Origin: Eubacteriales Family XIII. Incertae Sedis bacterium | Lineage (GTDB): Bacteria; Bacillota; Clostridia; Peptostreptococcales; Anaerovoracaceae | Direction of reading: 5' to 3' | DNA: 5,249 nucleotides | Assembly: GCA_031287295.1 (NCBI GenBank) | Contig: JAITTH010000152.1 | Coordinates: 1-5,249, forward strand | Part shown: positions 4,937-5,249 of the stretch, one piece after another | Layout: every line of letters begins with the position of its first letter | Position numbering within the stretch: the stretch's first letter is position 1 | Made by a program: the position numbers and the translations under genes | The notes under the pieces: generated by a model | What the model was told of the DNA's origin: nothing | The model's input: only the letters and a program-made list of their open reading frames with translations | The model's database searches: none

Positions 4937-5249
4937 TCATCTCAGTGGTTTTCGCCAAAACAGCCGTATCCGTATAACAATCAACTCCGCAAGCAACAAC
5001 AGAGTCAGGATGAGTGCGGTATTTATCTGATCTTCTGTCAGATATTGTGTGATGTTAGGTGTATTCTCGCGAGCAAGCGTTGCGTAAGCCAAAGTACCCG
5101 CGTGAACCTCCGTGAAGAACAATGGGAACGCGAACGCAAACGGCAGACACATCATCGCAGCGAGTGACCATCGCCGCCGTACACGCACCAAAGTATCGTG
5201 GGGCATCTCGCAGATTTCCAAATCCTTCACCTCAAAGCGGACAAGAGTT
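4937..5249 (-). CDS. unrecognised small membrane protein, probably C-terminal part
   Basis: I do not recognise this gene. The frame is open from the right edge to a TGA at 4937, and about 97 residues follow a GTG at 5230. From that GTG there are two hydrophobic segments: about 23-39 (rich in A, F, L and M, preceded by the basic RVRRRW) and about 70-86 (LILTLLLLAELIVI). Between them is a polar stretch of roughly 30 residues with NTPNITQYLTEDQ, and the protein ends in the basic RIRLFWRKPLR. By the positive-inside rule, the loop would face outward with both ends in the cytoplasm. The first segment could instead be a signal peptide ending near VHA. No Shine-Dalgarno site precedes the GTG; GAGGTGA lies 5 bases before a TTG at codon 4, but there is no upstream stop, so I treat it as the 3' end of a longer gene. 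The next gene, rpsU, has its own promoter. Confidence 0.55.
   Translation of the reverse strand, partial: TLVRFEVKDLEICEMPHDTLVRVRRRWSLAAMMCLPFAFAFPLFFTEVHAGTLAYATLARENTPNITQYLTEDQINTALILTLLLLAELIVIRIRLFWRKPLR

Noticed and set aside
1..5249. Mobile element, CRISPR array, tRNA/rRNA or defence system
   Set aside because: No transposase or integrase motifs, regularly spaced repeats, cloverleaf sequences or defence-type domains were found; the window is filled by housekeeping genes.

Overview
The window reads as chromosomal core DNA from a Gram-positive-type anaerobe, most likely a Bacillota/Clostridia-like lineage. The grounds are the phoH-ybeY-era-recO block, a homodimer-type (alpha2) glycyl-tRNA synthetase, a DUF4342/TS-N-like protein of the kind common in clostridia, a short basic bS21, and frequent AAGGAGG-type Shine-Dalgarno sites. 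Genus cannot be fixed from the sequence alone. Base composition looks moderate by eye and even, and nothing suggests recent transfer.

Every convincing gene lies on the minus strand, so transcription runs from right to left. From the right edge: the end of an unrecognised small membrane protein gene (4937-5249); a 163-base gap with a well-formed sigma-70/sigma-A-type promoter (4844-4872) and leader; rpsU (4594-4773); a hairpin terminator (4551-4582) whose T-rich tail runs into a possible -10 box for the next genes; then a compact run phoH (3494-4492), ybeY (2968-3489), era (2073-2966), recO (1411-2070), a DUF4342 gene (749-1408) and glyQS, which leaves through the left edge (1-725). From phoH to glyQS the gaps are 1 to 23 bases, so these six genes look like one operon with translational coupling.

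The functional theme is the small ribosomal subunit and translation. bS21, YbeY and Era all act at or near the 3' end of 16S rRNA; PhoH is an ATPase recurrently linked to ybeY; RecO is the recombination mediator that commonly follows era; GlyQS charges tRNA-Gly. The DUF4342 protein between recO and glyQS is the least understood member. It has an EF-Ts/UBA-like N-terminus, a hydrophobic segment and a charged amphipathic tail.

The best leads are that DUF4342 protein in this context, an apparent reciprocal substitution in the Era guanine-recognition motifs (SKMD for NKxD, and NAP for SAx), a RecO without zinc-finger cysteines, and the overlapping terminator and promoter between rpsU and phoH. 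I see no mobile element, CRISPR array, RNA gene or defence system.
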